NCBI GenBank assembly: GCA_002695025.1
Contig: NZNV01000010.1
Span: forward strand, 496,001-560,000
Length of the DNA: 64,000 nucleotides
Direction of reading: 5' to 3'
Source of the DNA: Owenweeksia sp.
Lineage (GTDB): Bacteria > Bacteroidota > Bacteroidia > Flavobacteriales > Schleiferiaceae
Part shown: in pieces, positions 8,653 to 17,616 of the stretch
Layout: each line of letters begins with the position of its first letter
Numbering within the stretch: the first letter of the stretch is position 1
Program-made: the position numbers and the translations under genes
The notes under the pieces: model-generated
The model's input: only the letters and a program-made list of their open reading frames with translations
What the model was told of the DNA's origin: nothing
The model's database searches: none

Positions 8653-10625
8653 GTTATACCCATTACATTCTTTTTCTGTTTTTCCTTGGCCTGGGCACCC
8701 CGCAACTGAAGGCTCAGCAAGGAGCAAAAGATTCACTATGGTACTGTATAAACCATTGCGATGGGAAGGACAAAATGGAGGCCTTGATCCGTTATACCTC
8801 TCCTGCAAGTGGTGCATACAAGGAAAATATTGCACTACTTGATAGTGTTCTGAAGCTGAAGAAGGGCTTGTTTGCCGAGGATAGCAATCGTTTAAGGCTC
8901 TTCACCCAACTTTCCGCCAATTATTACCGGGACAACCGGTTCGCAGAATCCGTTACTCTAAACCGGAAGCTACGGCAATTGGCGGAGCAGGCACCGGATA
9001 CTGCACAATTGATAAAGGCTAATAATAATCTCAACATCCTGTATTACCGGCTCTCCAAGCCGGATTCGTCCCTTTATTTTCTCAATGCCAATTACGAGTT
9101 GTTACGTTCTTCGCAGGATACTTTTATGGTGGCCGCTAACCTGAATGGTTTGGGTTTATACTACCAGAATCGCAGGGAATATATAAAGGCAGAACGCTAT
9201 TTCAGGGATCTGCTGCAATTGTCTTTGCAAAACCACAGCACTTTGCGGAATCGTATACTGGGTCTGGCGCACGGTAACCTGGGCAGCCTTTACGTGGATA
9301 AGGAGATCCTGGACAGCGCGGAGTACTACCTGAATAAGAAACTGGAACTGGTACCCGGTGATATCGGGACGATCAATGAACTGGGGTCACTGTACAAACT
9401 GAAAGGTCAATACAATAAGGCGCTGGATTATTACCAACAGGTGTATGAAGCCGGCAAAGCCCAGGACAATATATACTACTGGACAGGAGCCGCCAATAAT
9501 AGGGCAGCAGTATACAACCTGATTTCCAGCCCTGAAAAGGCGTTGCAATATGCATTGGAAGCGGAAGAAGGCGCGCGGGAGATGGAACGCAGTGATTGGT
9601 TGGAGGTGAGCCTGGAGGAACAGTTAGCGGCACAAAAGCAGTTGGGGAATTTTTCAGCGGCCCTGGACCTGTCTGAACGCATACGCGTTTTGAATGACTC
9701 GGTGAATGCCCTGGAGGTACAGGAGCGGATGGCCGAACTCGAAACAACCTATCAGTTAAAGGAAAAGTCAACCGCACTGGAGCTGAGCGAGGCCCGTAAT
9801 GAAGTGCAACAGCTGCAACTTTCACGTGAGCGCTGGAAAAGCCGTTTGGCTATAGCCATAGTAATACTGGTGCTTTGCGTAGTGGCCATGGTATTGATCT
9901 ATAACCAGCGTCTGCGCAGGGCACGAAAAGAACTGGCGGAGGCCAATACCATTAAGGATCGCTTTTTTGCCATTGTGGCGCATGATATGTTGGGAGGGGT
10001 GTCGGCTTTTGCGGGTATCGGCCCTATGCTGGAAGAAATGGCGGCCGAGGGCGATTTGCAAGGCATTAAGGATATAAGCGGAGAGCTGGAAAATGAATCG
10101 CTCCGGGTACGCAAAATGCTGGAAAACCTTTTGCAGTGGGCCTTTTTGCAATTGGACCGCGTTAACATGAAAGCCGAGAAGCTGGAGTTGGCGACTCTTG
10201 TTGCAGAAAGACTGGAGGAGCTGGCCCGTGCGATCAGCACCAAGAAGATAAAAGTGAGAATTAAATTGAGAGAGCTTTTTGTAATGGCGGATGCCGGTGC
10301 GGTAGCTTTCATATTGCGCAACCTGTTGAGCAATGCCGTAAAGTTTTCGCAGCCTGGTGGTGAAATATACATCAGCAGTACTCTTGAAAAAGACCAGGTG
10401 GCTATTTCGGTAGCCGATCAGGGTGTGGGAATGACCGCTACCATGCAGGCCAAACTCTTTAACCCTGTAGAAAGGATCAGTAAAACAGGCACTGCCGGAG
10501 AAGAGGGCAACGGGCTGGGGCTTCTTCTCAGCAAGGAGTTTGCACAACGCAACAGAGGCGCACTTCGTGTAAAGAGCGAAGAAGGAAAAGGCACCGTGTT
10601 TACTTTAGTGCTACCCCCGGCCTGA
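8649..10625 (+). CDS. TPR-containing sensor histidine kinase
   Basis: This 658-residue protein has a signal peptide (LFFLGLGTPQLKA), TPR repeats at about 80-350 predicted to lie in the periplasm, a coiled coil, and one transmembrane helix at about 399-418. HisKA follows with His445 in FFAIVAHDMLGG. HATPase_c has an N box at about 555-567 (LRNLLSNAVKFS), G1 with Asp590 (VADQGVGM) and G2 at 619-626 (GNGLGLLL). All catalytic elements look intact. It is translationally coupled to the LytTR regulator at 7894, forming a two-component system. The TPR sensor suggests that it reads a protein or peptide partner in the periplasm; the signal is not known. Confidence 0.93.
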   Translation: MSYTHYILFLFFLGLGTPQLKAQQGAKDSLWYCINHCDGKDKMEALIRYTSPASGAYKENIALLDSVLKLKKGLFAEDSNRLRLFTQLSANYYRDNRFAESVTLNRKLRQLAEQAPDTAQLIKANNNLNILYYRLSKPDSSLYFLNANYELLRSSQDTFMVAANLNGLGLYYQNRREYIKAERYFRDLLQLSLQNHSTLRNRILGLAHGNLGSLYVDKEILDSAEYYLNKKLELVPGDIGTINELGSLYKLKGQYNKALDYYQQVYEAGKAQDNIYYWTGAANNRAAVYNLISSPEKALQYALEAEEGAREMERSDWLEVSLEEQLAAQKQLGNFSAALDLSERIRVLNDSVNALEVQERMAELETTYQLKEKSTALELSEARNEVQQLQLSRERWKSRLAIAIVILVLCVVAMVLIYNQRLRRARKELAEANTIKDRFFAIVAHDMLGGVSAFAGIGPMLEEMAAEGDLQGIKDISGELENESLRVRKMLENLLQWAFLQLDRVNMKAEKLELATLVAERLEELARAISTKKIKVRIKLRELFVMADAGAVAFILRNLLSNAVKFSQPGGEIYISSTLEKDQVAISVADQGVGMTATMQAKLFNPVERISKTGTAGEEGNGLGLLLSKEFAQRNRGALRVKSEEGKGTVFTLVLPPA

Positions 10626-10635
10626 TCGTGAAATT

Positions 10636-11097
10636 TTAATCATCATCGTATTCGTGCGGTTCTTCAACAGCTGGTGTGTTGGTCAGCTCATGGTGCATGA
10701 TCTTGCCGCCATGGCTGCCGGTGATCACCATGAGTGCCAGGGTTGCTGTGGCAGATATAAAAGTAAGGGAGCGCAATACTTTACCGGTGCGGAGCAGGCT
10801 TACCAGTGACAGGATGCCGGTGAGGGCCATCAGCCAGATGGCCTTTTCAGCCCATTCTTCATGCTCGTGTACCATGGCATGGGAGACCCCCGGCAGGTGT
10901 TCTACTTTTTCCTCTGCTTCCTCTCCTGTTTTAAAGGCGGGAATAGCAATAAGTGAAATCACCACCAAGGTAACATACGCAGCTTTTTCCAGGCTACGGT
11001 TGTGGCGTAACAGACCGAATATCAGTAGACACAATCCGAATAAAGTGCCGAGAATGGGGAAGTGATTGAGAAGCAGGTGCAGTTCTGTAGCGTTCAT
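10636..11097 (-). CDS. Small four-helix membrane protein (DUF2231-like, unassigned)
   Basis: This 153-residue protein has four hydrophobic segments and opens with LHLLLNHFPILGTLFG, the signature seen in DUF2231-like and related Bacteroidota inner-membrane proteins. A hydrophilic, His/Glu-rich loop (about residues 58-85, AMVHEHEEWAEK) joins helices 2 and 3. The C-terminus is again rich in His and acidic residues (KIMHHE and EPHEYDDD), suggesting metal or haem contact, which is inference. It is convergent with the histidine kinase, 10 bp apart. TATATTTA at 11123-11130 on the minus strand is a near-consensus -7 box. Confidence 0.65.
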   Translation of the reverse strand: MNATELHLLLNHFPILGTLFGLCLLIFGLLRHNRSLEKAAYVTLVVISLIAIPAFKTGEEAEEKVEHLPGVSHAMVHEHEEWAEKAIWLMALTGILSLVSLLRTGKVLRSLTFISATATLALMVITGSHGGKIMHHELTNTPAVEEPHEYDDD

Positions 11098-11141
11098 TGT
11101 TGGTTGCTGTTTTAGATAAGCATAAATATACTATTAAGATA

Positions 11142-11156
11142 GACTTTGGTAAAGTC
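11142..11156. promoter_or_regulatory. Perfect inverted repeat GACTTTGGTAAAGTC
   Basis: The arms GACTTT and AAAGTC are separated by GGT. The repeat sits about where the -33 region of the minus-strand gene starting at 11097 would be, so it could be an operator. With 6-bp arms it could also be chance. Confidence 0.3.
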
Positions 11157-11245
11157 AATGGGTTTAAATTATCCGGACGCTTTTTGGGTACATAACCGGC
11201 ATTAGATACCGTTAAAACTTACACCAGGAGGTGCTTTGAAAGTAC

Positions 11246-11253
11246 TATTTTTG
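11246..11253 (+). promoter_or_regulatory. -7 promoter box TATTTTTG
   Basis: This is an exact match to TAnnTTTG, 28 nt before the ATG of the reductase gene at 11282. No convincing -33 TTG was seen at the usual 19-20 bp spacing. Confidence 0.45.
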
Positions 11254-11281
11254 AGAGACCAACTTCTCAGCTTCTTGAAAT

Positions 11282-11812
11282 ATGCGTAAAATCTCCCTCT
11301 ACATTGCGGCTTCCCTGGATGGCTATATTGCCAAGGCTGACGGTTCCTTTAAGTGGCTTGAGGATTTTCCCAATCCCGAAAAGTCGGATTTCGGCTATGC
11401 CGGTTTCCTGGAGGAGGTGGATGCGATCCTGGTGGGCGGAAAAACCTACCGTCAGGTGCCTGCCTTCGAAGAATGGCCGTATAAGGACAAGGCATGCTAT
11501 GTTTTCAGCCGGCACGCTACCAAGGAAAGTGATAACAAGGTAGTTTTTGTAAAAAATGATGTCGCGGGTTTTGTGCGTGAGTTGAAAAACCGGGATGGTA
11601 AAGTTATATGGCTGATTGGTGGAGGGGAGATCAACAATATCCTCTTGCGTAATGGTTTAGTGGACGAGATCATCTTAACCTATGTGCCGGTGATGCTAGG
11701 TTCCGGAATAAGCATTTCCGGAACCGCAGAGATGGAGCAGTATTTTGAGACCGTGAAGACCGAAACCTTCAGCAACGGTATGATCCAGATAACCCTTGAA
11801 CGTAAGGCTTAA
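11282..11812 (+). CDS. Dihydrofolate reductase-like protein (RibD C-terminal domain family)
   Basis: This 176-residue single-domain protein opens with MRKISLYIAASLDGYIA, characteristic of the RibD_C/dihydrofolate-reductase-like family that binds NAD(P)H. VDAILVGGKTYRQV (about residues 46-59) and VIWLIGGGEINNILL (about 103-117) are the two glycine-containing cofactor-binding elements. Family members are soluble NADPH-dependent reductases of mostly unknown substrate; this is not folA itself. It is monocistronic by appearance, with its own promoter box. Confidence 0.88.
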   Translation: MRKISLYIAASLDGYIAKADGSFKWLEDFPNPEKSDFGYAGFLEEVDAILVGGKTYRQVPAFEEWPYKDKACYVFSRHATKESDNKVVFVKNDVAGFVRELKNRDGKVIWLIGGGEINNILLRNGLVDEIILTYVPVMLGSGISISGTAEMEQYFETVKTETFSNGMIQITLERKA

Positions 11813-11972
11813 ATTCTTCGACTTGCTCTTTTTTCCCGATCCGGCAGATTGTGAAGCGGAAGTATAATCACAGCAAAAGTTTTAGAGGTCTTTATTGTGG
11901 CTGCTTGCCCTTGTTTCGTCACAAGGCACCCTTTTAAACAATGCTTTTATCTTTAGGCTGAAAAACTGCGTT

Positions 11973-13025
11973 ATGCGAAGGATCTTTTTAATCTTCATTA
12001 GCTCCCTGTTTCTCCAAAGCGCTTATGGGCAGCAGGACTCCAACCTGGTTATTGGCATTAAGGAAGCCCCGCCTTTTGTCACATACACTGCGGCTGGGAA
12101 GCCGGCCGGGCTGAGTGTAGATTTTTGGGACCTGGTGGATAATGATGTTCCCGCTTCCATCAGCTACCGCAGTTTCAATAGCATTCCTGATCTGGTGGAA
12201 GCTCTCCGGAATGGAGAGGTGGATCTGAGCATCAATCCTTTAACGGTAACGGACCAACGCATGGCGTACCTGGATTTTTCACAACCTTTTTTTATCTCTG
12301 GTACCGCTACCGTTCGTAAACACCAAAGCCAATGGTGGGTGGTGTTGAAGAATGTGTTCAGCTGGCAGTTTTTTTCTGCGGTGGCAGGGCTGATCCTTGT
12401 GATATGGATATTCGGGTTTTTTATGTGGCTGTTGGAACGCAGGAAGAACCCTGAACAGTTCCATAAAGGCTGGCGTGGCGTAGGTGACGGTTTTTGGTGG
12501 AGCGCGGTAACTATGACTACCGTAGGCTACGGAGATAAGGCCCCGGTAAGCCGGGGAGGACGTGTCCTGGGCCTGGTGTGGATGTTTGCCGCCATCCTTA
12601 TGATCTCCGGTTTAACGGCCGGTATCGCCTCAGCCCTTACCGTTTCATCATTGGAAGGATCTATAAGAGGAGTGGAGGATCTGAAGAAATTCAAGGTGGG
12701 CACTATTGAGGGCTCCAGCAGTGCGGATTACCTGGATATCTTTGAAGTGGAAGCCCGGGCTTTTACATCGGTAAAGGAGGGTTTGGATGCTGTGCAGGAC
12801 AATGCAATTGATGTATTTGTGTATGACAGGCCCTTATTGCAATATTACCTGAATGAGGGTAACTACGAAGAACTCCGCATGGATAAGGATCTTAAGACGG
12901 ATTACTACAGTTTCAGTTTTCCCAAGGGGAGTAAGCTGAGGAATGCGCTGGACCCTCTGGTAGTACGCCAGTTGAAGTCCTCACGCTGGAACCGCAGGCT
13001 CAATCAATTAAACGAAGAGGAGTAA
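11973..13025 (+). CDS. Ionotropic glutamate receptor-like potassium channel (periplasmic-binding domain plus pore)
   Basis: This 350-residue protein starts at ATG 11973, giving a clean signal peptide (RIFLIFISSLFLQSAYG); an upstream TTG at 11895 in the same frame was rejected. A solute-binding lobe (about 25-115, containing TDQRMAYLDFSQPF with the ligand-carboxylate Arg96) is interrupted by TM1 (132-154), a re-entrant pore loop with the potassium filter TVGYGD (183-188), and TM2 (198-222). The second binding lobe then resumes (about 228-345). This is the GluR0 layout: amino-acid-gated, K+-selective and tetrameric in the inner membrane. TATCTTTA at 11948-11955 is a near-consensus -7 box that fits this start. 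The gene is convergent with the ATPase gene and overlaps it by 22 bp. Confidence 0.88.
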   Translation: MRRIFLIFISSLFLQSAYGQQDSNLVIGIKEAPPFVTYTAAGKPAGLSVDFWDLVDNDVPASISYRSFNSIPDLVEALRNGEVDLSINPLTVTDQRMAYLDFSQPFFISGTATVRKHQSQWWVVLKNVFSWQFFSAVAGLILVIWIFGFFMWLLERRKNPEQFHKGWRGVGDGFWWSAVTMTTVGYGDKAPVSRGGRVLGLVWMFAAILMISGLTAGIASALTVSSLEGSIRGVEDLKKFKVGTIEGSSSADYLDIFEVEARAFTSVKEGLDAVQDNAIDVFVYDRPLLQYYLNEGNYEELRMDKDLKTDYYSFSFPKGSKLRNALDPLVVRQLKSSRWNRRLNQLNEEE

Positions 13026-13969
13026 AGCCATTGCAGCCATCGTTTGTGCACCACATGTGTAAGTTGCCAGCCTTCCTCGCTACGCGATATCATTCCTGAA
13101 TCAATAAGGTTCCGTAGGGCCCGTTCTACACTGCTGGCTGCACCCAGCCGGTATTTAACCAAAAAGTCAAAGGCGTGAGGCTGGGCCACTTTTTCTTCGA
13201 GGGCAATAGCTCGTAGAAGGTTCCATTGCAGGCCTGTGAAACGATTCTTGAAGAGTTTGAAGCGAGGGTGTAATTCCTGCATCAGGCGGTTGGCTGCTTT
13301 TCCGGCCTCAGGGGTATCCTGCATATAGTGCAGAATATGGAGTAACATCCCGGAATGCCCATCGCTGTATTCATAAGCCTTCTGCTCTTCCGGGCTGGCT
13401 CCCTGAGGCCAGATATCTTCCTGTTGTAATCCCCGCAGTTTATAAAGTTCAAGGTTTGCGATGGGCGGTTGGTCCGCCAGGGAGGGGTTTACAGAAAAAA
13501 GCAGCTGAATGTTACGGGTCTGTGAAAGTATGCCGAACAATTCAAACAGGCCTTCAGGGCTAGTCTCTACTTCCCATTCATCCAGGTCGTCAAACAGGAA
13601 CAGGAAGTCAAGGGCTACCTGCCCTAACATCTGGGTGAGGGACTGGCACCATTGGGCGATTTCCCCTTGATGTTCAAGCTTTTGCACCCCATATTCGTCC
13701 AGGAAGCGTTTAAGCTGGTATTGCAGGTTGGAATGATGGGCGGATACCCGAATAAACTCCTGCACCCAATCCTGAAGAAATTGAGAAAATGAAGTGTATC
13801 CGCGCAGGGATATATAGAAGCAAACTCTCCTGCCCTGAAGTTTTTCAATGAGTTGGTGTAGGAGAAATGTCTTGCCCATGCCGTCCGGTGCTTGTACTAA
13901 AACGGGGGTTCTCAGCATTACCCGATCGTAAAGTTGAGAGAGGTCTTCTATACGGTCAAACCTTGCCAT
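13004..13969 (-). CDS. P-loop ATPase with C-terminal winged-helix (ATPase_2/STAND-like)
   Basis: This 321-residue protein starts at ATG 13969 (MARFDRIEDLSQLYDR). The longer frame to 14041 begins with TTG inside a terminator hairpin and is unlikely. Walker A is APDGMGKTFLL (about residues 27-37) and Walker B is FLFLFDDLDEW (about 122-132). The C-terminal third resembles a winged helix (SVERALRNLIDSGMI, then EEGWQLTHVV). This is the layout of archaeal-type ATPase_2 and related NTPases found in many Bacteroidota; the biological role is unknown. TACTTTTC at 14011-14018 (minus strand) is a near-consensus -7 box. Its 3' end overlaps the channel gene's 3' end. Confidence 0.75.
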   Translation of the reverse strand: MARFDRIEDLSQLYDRVMLRTPVLVQAPDGMGKTFLLHQLIEKLQGRRVCFYISLRGYTSFSQFLQDWVQEFIRVSAHHSNLQYQLKRFLDEYGVQKLEHQGEIAQWCQSLTQMLGQVALDFLFLFDDLDEWEVETSPEGLFELFGILSQTRNIQLLFSVNPSLADQPPIANLELYKLRGLQQEDIWPQGASPEEQKAYEYSDGHSGMLLHILHYMQDTPEAGKAANRLMQELHPRFKLFKNRFTGLQWNLLRAIALEEKVAQPHAFDFLVKYRLGAASSVERALRNLIDSGMISRSEEGWQLTHVVHKRWLQWLYSSSFN

Positions 13970-14040
13970 AGTAAGGGATTGTAATAAATTCGCTTTTTGC
14001 GTAACGCTCGGAAAAGTACAATTAATTGTTTTTGAAAACA

Positions 14041-14070
14041 AAAAAAGCCACCCGGAAAGGGTGGCTTTTT
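14041..14070 (-). terminator. Intrinsic terminator, possibly bidirectional
   Basis: AAAAAGCCACCC, loop GGAAA, GGGTGGCTTTTT: a perfect stem with A/T tails on both sides. It lies 23 bp beyond the stop of the small gene at 14094 and would end the surface-protein transcript before the ATPase promoter. Confidence 0.9.
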
Positions 14071-14093
14071 ATATGTATTTGAAGATGGGTATT

Positions 14094-14282
14094 TTATTCC
14101 TGCTTGCGGGTGGCTTTGTAAACTTTCTTGCCACCATATAAGGCCCCGGCAGCTACCAGGATCTCCACAAACCCGAATGGGGTGGGAGCGTCCGGATCTT
14201 CAGGCTGCGCCATAGCCGTTACGGCAAAGAAAGTAAGCAATGCAAGTGTCAGAGTATATCTTTTCAATTTCATCATAATCAT
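14094..14282 (-). CDS. Small exported protein with PID/PEP-CTERM-like anchor, paralogue of the gene at 4429
   Basis: This protein of up to 62 residues has its start at the first, third or fourth residue of MIMMKLKRYT. The signal peptide is LTLALLTFFAVTAMAQ; the mature part is PEDPDAPTPFG, a hydrophobic segment (FVEILVAAGALYGG) and a basic tail (KKVYKATRKQE). Over the mature part it is nearly identical to the protein at 4429-4599. It is 14 bp downstream of the large surface-protein gene at 14297 and followed by a strong terminator, so the pair is one transcription unit. No function is known; a sorting or anchoring helper is an inference. Confidence 0.8.
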   Translation of the reverse strand: MIMMKLKRYTLTLALLTFFAVTAMAQPEDPDAPTPFGFVEILVAAGALYGGKKVYKATRKQE

Positions 14283-14296
14283 CAGGTGTTTTTGTG

Positions 14297-16714
14297 TTAG
14301 CGAATTACTTTAAAGGATTCTGTGAAGTTATCGGCAGTCACCTTGAGAATGTACACTCCACCGTTCTCTACACCGAAGGTAACCCTTCCGTTAAGGTCTT
14401 CACCTCTTTCAACCAGTTGCCCGGCCAGGTTATACACTTCAACCGTAGCATTGTGTAATATACCCAATTCTACGTTGAGGCCTTCTTCATTGGCAAAGGC
14501 ATAAGCCACTGCTTGTTGCTGAGGCTTTTCAAGGCCTATAGAAGGCTGGCTGAAGTGAATAATGAATCGATCCGGTCCGTACGAATTATCCTGAACAAAG
14601 GAATAATCGCCAGCGGTAAGATCGTGCATGCTATTCAGCTTGCGATCTTCCAGGGTTACCGTTCCAAAGGACTGTAGTTCATTAATGTCAGCGGAGATGG
14701 TCATAAGGTCGCCATCCTGGTCGTAATCCAGTTTCATGGGAAATGACCAGGGGCCGGTATAAGGCACCCGGCAAACCGAGTAGGTAGACTGTCCCATAGC
14801 TACATAGAAATCAGGGGTAATACCTTTGTTACGCAGCTTACGGGCATCCCAATTATTATCAAAAGCAATTGTGCTGTTGGCATCGAATCCTACAAATACA
14901 TCATCATACACATCACCGTTCATGCCTTCAATATGAAGGGAAACACCGTCTACCGTATAATTGGCGGTTTTAGCCAGGGTAGCGGCCTGTGAAGTAGTCC
15001 GGTTATCCCGGTTAAAAACCAGGGTAGATGGGGTATTCTGCGTCATTTGTACAAAGAATCCCTGGAAGGGTGCAATGTAGCGTGAAGCCGATCCCGCGCC
15101 CTTAACGTAAGCTGTGTAATTGACTCCATTAAAACGGTAAATAGCCGAAGACATGTCAGCAGGAATAGATTGTAGGTCCCAATCGTATATAGCGGCATAC
15201 GGATTAGCCACCAGGTTCCATCCCTCTGTATCATTGATCCCAGTTCCCGTAACAAAACCTACACTAGACGCCTGCCCGTCATTATAGGAAAGCGCCTGAT
15301 TCACTGTAGCATCATTGTTAGAACTTCCAGTTAACGTAATAGTTCCATCACCGCTGCGCAGAAAAGGTCCGTAAATTCCGTTGGTGCCTACATAGAGGGC
15401 GTAACCACGTCCACGGGTAGCGGTAGAAGCGAGACCTGATCCACCGGCTGTTCCTGCAGGATCCCATTCTGAGTTAGCCGCATCCCACTCCCAGGCAGTC
15501 CCCTGAGCCGAATTTTCAGAAACCATGATAGATCCAGCTTCGTTGAAATCATTTAAAGTAGCATTGCTCATAGGAGACCCCAGGTAATAATAGCGGCCAC
15601 CTACACCTGGTTCTATGTAGGCCTCAATAGCCAGGTTACCACTAATGGTACCTGTTCCGGTCAGTTGGCCGTAGCTCGATGTTGAAGAAGCTGTTAAAGT
15701 AATTAACCCATTGGTGTTAAGTGTGGTAGTGCCCTCTACGCTGATGATACCCTCAAAATCCATAGCATTGCCAGACAGCGATAAGCTGTTCCCATCATTG
15801 TCAAAAGCAATGGTACCGTCACCGGCCAGGCCACTACCACTATTCGTTAGATTACCCGCTATAGTAGCGGTGTTACCGGAATTGATAGTCAGAGCAAAAC
15901 CATTGGAAATCTCCAGGTTCTGGCAGGTAAATGTACCTGGAGAAGTGCTAGAGGAAATAATGGCATCCGTAGTGGCATCAGGTCCTATTACATTGCTCCA
16001 GGTAGCCCCGTCCCAGGTAACGGCAGAAGGACTACAAGGTAGGGTGTAATTAATGTGAAAAGTAAGATCATTGTCCTGGTTCCAATTGTTTTCATCATTT
16101 ACAGCGGCCTGAAGAGCTGCCTTTGTTCCTGAGGTTACGGAACAACCATAAATACAGTTATCCACCTCTGTAGGAAACGCCCATGCCGATGTTCCATTCG
16201 TTAAACCAGTTGGCAGGGCCGAAGTACTGGAGCTGGTGGCATCTGCTTCCCAGGCACCACTGTTGTTGTGGAACCCTCCAATCAAGGTGGGAGCTGCCAG
16301 GCTACCTGTGAAAATGATGATCTGATCACCTCCCGATGATAAACTCATATTACCACCTGAGCCGGCAACCACAGAACCGCCTCCGGACGAAACTGAAGGA
16401 CCATTGTCAATCAGGATGGCCACCTGGTCTCCTGCGGAAAGACCACCGGCACCAACGGTATAAACGATTTCACCCTCTCCTGTACGAAAGCTCCCCGAGG
16501 CTTGCCAGCCATTATCGGTAAAACGAATTTCAGTTCCTCCGGCAATGGCCGTGGTAGCCATAAATGCAAATTGGTCTGGATCATCAGACGCATAACCGGT
16601 AATAAGAATGTCACCGACAGATAGCTGAGCTTTCGCTGTTCCGAGGCCCGCCAACAAAAAGGCCAGCCCTAAAAATATCTTTCCGGTAAGCTTGAAAGTA
16701 TCTTTTAAGATCAT
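14297..16714 (-). CDS. T9SS-exported surface protein, paralogue of the protein at 4682-7738
   Basis: This 805-residue protein has a signal peptide (FLGLAFLLAGLGTAKAQ). An N-terminal beta domain of the lamin-tail-like kind lies at about 32-200 (SVGDILITGYASDDPDQFAF, then EIRFTDNGW). Beta-strand-rich repeats follow, then a roughly 450-residue C-terminal region shared with the 1018-residue protein (APFQGFFVQM, DARKLRNKG, YGPDRFIIHFS, QPSIG). It ends in a T9SS-like sandwich (TVEVYNLAGQLVERG, then GGVYILKVTAD). The two proteins differ only in their N-terminal module (lamin-tail-like here, SPRY plus LamG there), which suggests domain swapping on a common export chassis. The 205-bp gap upstream (16715-16919) shows no gene and no clear promoter box. 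Confidence 0.85.
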   Translation of the reverse strand: MILKDTFKLTGKIFLGLAFLLAGLGTAKAQLSVGDILITGYASDDPDQFAFMATTAIAGGTEIRFTDNGWQASGSFRTGEGEIVYTVGAGGLSAGDQVAILIDNGPSVSSGGGSVVAGSGGNMSLSSGGDQIIIFTGSLAAPTLIGGFHNNSGAWEADATSSSTSALPTGLTNGTSAWAFPTEVDNCIYGCSVTSGTKAALQAAVNDENNWNQDNDLTFHINYTLPCSPSAVTWDGATWSNVIGPDATTDAIISSSTSPGTFTCQNLEISNGFALTINSGNTATIAGNLTNSGSGLAGDGTIAFDNDGNSLSLSGNAMDFEGIISVEGTTTLNTNGLITLTASSTSSYGQLTGTGTISGNLAIEAYIEPGVGGRYYYLGSPMSNATLNDFNEAGSIMVSENSAQGTAWEWDAANSEWDPAGTAGGSGLASTATRGRGYALYVGTNGIYGPFLRSGDGTITLTGSSNNDATVNQALSYNDGQASSVGFVTGTGINDTEGWNLVANPYAAIYDWDLQSIPADMSSAIYRFNGVNYTAYVKGAGSASRYIAPFQGFFVQMTQNTPSTLVFNRDNRTTSQAATLAKTANYTVDGVSLHIEGMNGDVYDDVFVGFDANSTIAFDNNWDARKLRNKGITPDFYVAMGQSTYSVCRVPYTGPWSFPMKLDYDQDGDLMTISADINELQSFGTVTLEDRKLNSMHDLTAGDYSFVQDNSYGPDRFIIHFSQPSIGLEKPQQQAVAYAFANEEGLNVELGILHNATVEVYNLAGQLVERGEDLNGRVTFGVENGGVYILKVTADNFTESFKVIR

Positions 16715-16919
16715 AGAATAGAGTTTGTTAGTTATTTAATGAATTAGCGACTAAAACAAAAGGCTTCAGAAAACGCTTTTATTATTACCATGTTAAAGGA
16801 CTAAAATGATAAATTGTTTACGACAATGTAGGGACTATATATTGGAAAACCTGATTTTTTATCGTGAATTTTAATATTTATAAAGCAAACTCCCCTATCT
16901 GGGGAGTCTGCTGTGAAAA

Positions 16920-17555
16920 TCAGTTACGTGAAGGGTAAATTCCCTGTATCGCAATAATGTAATACATGGCTAGCCACGGTTGCATAATATTAAAGGGATA
17001 ATTACCCCCGGTGTTTCCTACCGTAACACTTCCTGTAATTTCGTCAATGGCAACGGTAGCATTGAAAACACCGCTTATAGGTGCCATATTAACATGATCA
17101 TCTGTGCTGGTAGAAAAGGGTTGATCCTCTTGCGGAGTGTGCAAGGCGGGATACGCATTGAGGGGTTCATCCGTATTACCCGCATCATTTACACCGATAG
17201 GCGTAACGGTAGTTGTTCCAATGGCTGTACCATGAGTGGTGCCGGTGGATTGGAAAACCGCTGCGTGGCTATGTGTAGGAAGTTCTGTAATGTTCATAGT
17301 ATGCGTTTCTGAACCGGAGCGTTGACCCCAAAGGCGGTTGGTCAGGCCCGGCCCCTGGCCTACACCAATGGGTGCACGTCCACGCAGGTCAGGTAAGGCG
17401 AAAGTGGTGCGTCCGTCACCGCCATAGGTGGTGCCCAGCAATGAGAAAAGCGCACTGTTCTGTGAAATAGCTAAAAGCTGGCCGGCACAAAAAGCCCAGC
17501 CACGTGGAGCGAAGTTCCCCGCAAAAATGCGTACTTCTCCTAACATTTGATCCAT
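16920..17555 (-). CDS. Phage tail collar-domain protein (microcystin-dependent protein family)
   Basis: This 211-residue protein opens with MLGEVRIFAGNFAPRGWAFC, then LLAISQNSALFSLLGTTYGG and FALPDLRGRAPIG, the canonical Phage Collar/MdpB signature. Low-complexity Thr/Gly repeats follow, then a C-terminal QPWLAMYYIIAIQGIYP, also canonical. There is no signal peptide. Such proteins are found both as tail-fibre parts and as stand-alone chromosomal genes of unclear role; no phage genes flank this one. The next gene on the same strand upstream encodes a formyltransferase-like enzyme (61 bp away), and an Asp/Asn hydroxylase is divergent from that, so post-translational modification of this repetitive protein is a possibility. 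Confidence 0.88.
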   Translation of the reverse strand: MDQMLGEVRIFAGNFAPRGWAFCAGQLLAISQNSALFSLLGTTYGGDGRTTFALPDLRGRAPIGVGQGPGLTNRLWGQRSGSETHTMNITELPTHSHAAVFQSTGTTHGTAIGTTTVTPIGVNDAGNTDEPLNAYPALHTPQEDQPFSTSTDDHVNMAPISGVFNATVAIDEITGSVTVGNTGGNYPFNIMQPWLAMYYIIAIQGIYPSRN

Positions 17556-17616
17556 AATAATAAAATTTAGTTGTTAAAATTAATTGGCATTTGTAAAGTA
17601 GAGTTTTTCACTTGAT

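Noticed and set aside
9822-10547. 241-codon antisense frame opposite the histidine kinase
   Set aside because: The kinase catalytic motifs are intact on the plus strand; the antisense product has no recognisable features.
11895-11972. Upstream extension of the glutamate-receptor-like gene
   Set aside because: Begins with TTG, precedes the -7 box candidate and would bury the signal peptide.
13970-14041. N-terminal extension of the P-loop ATPase
   Set aside because: Starts with TTG inside a terminator hairpin; ATG 13969 gives a normal N-terminus.
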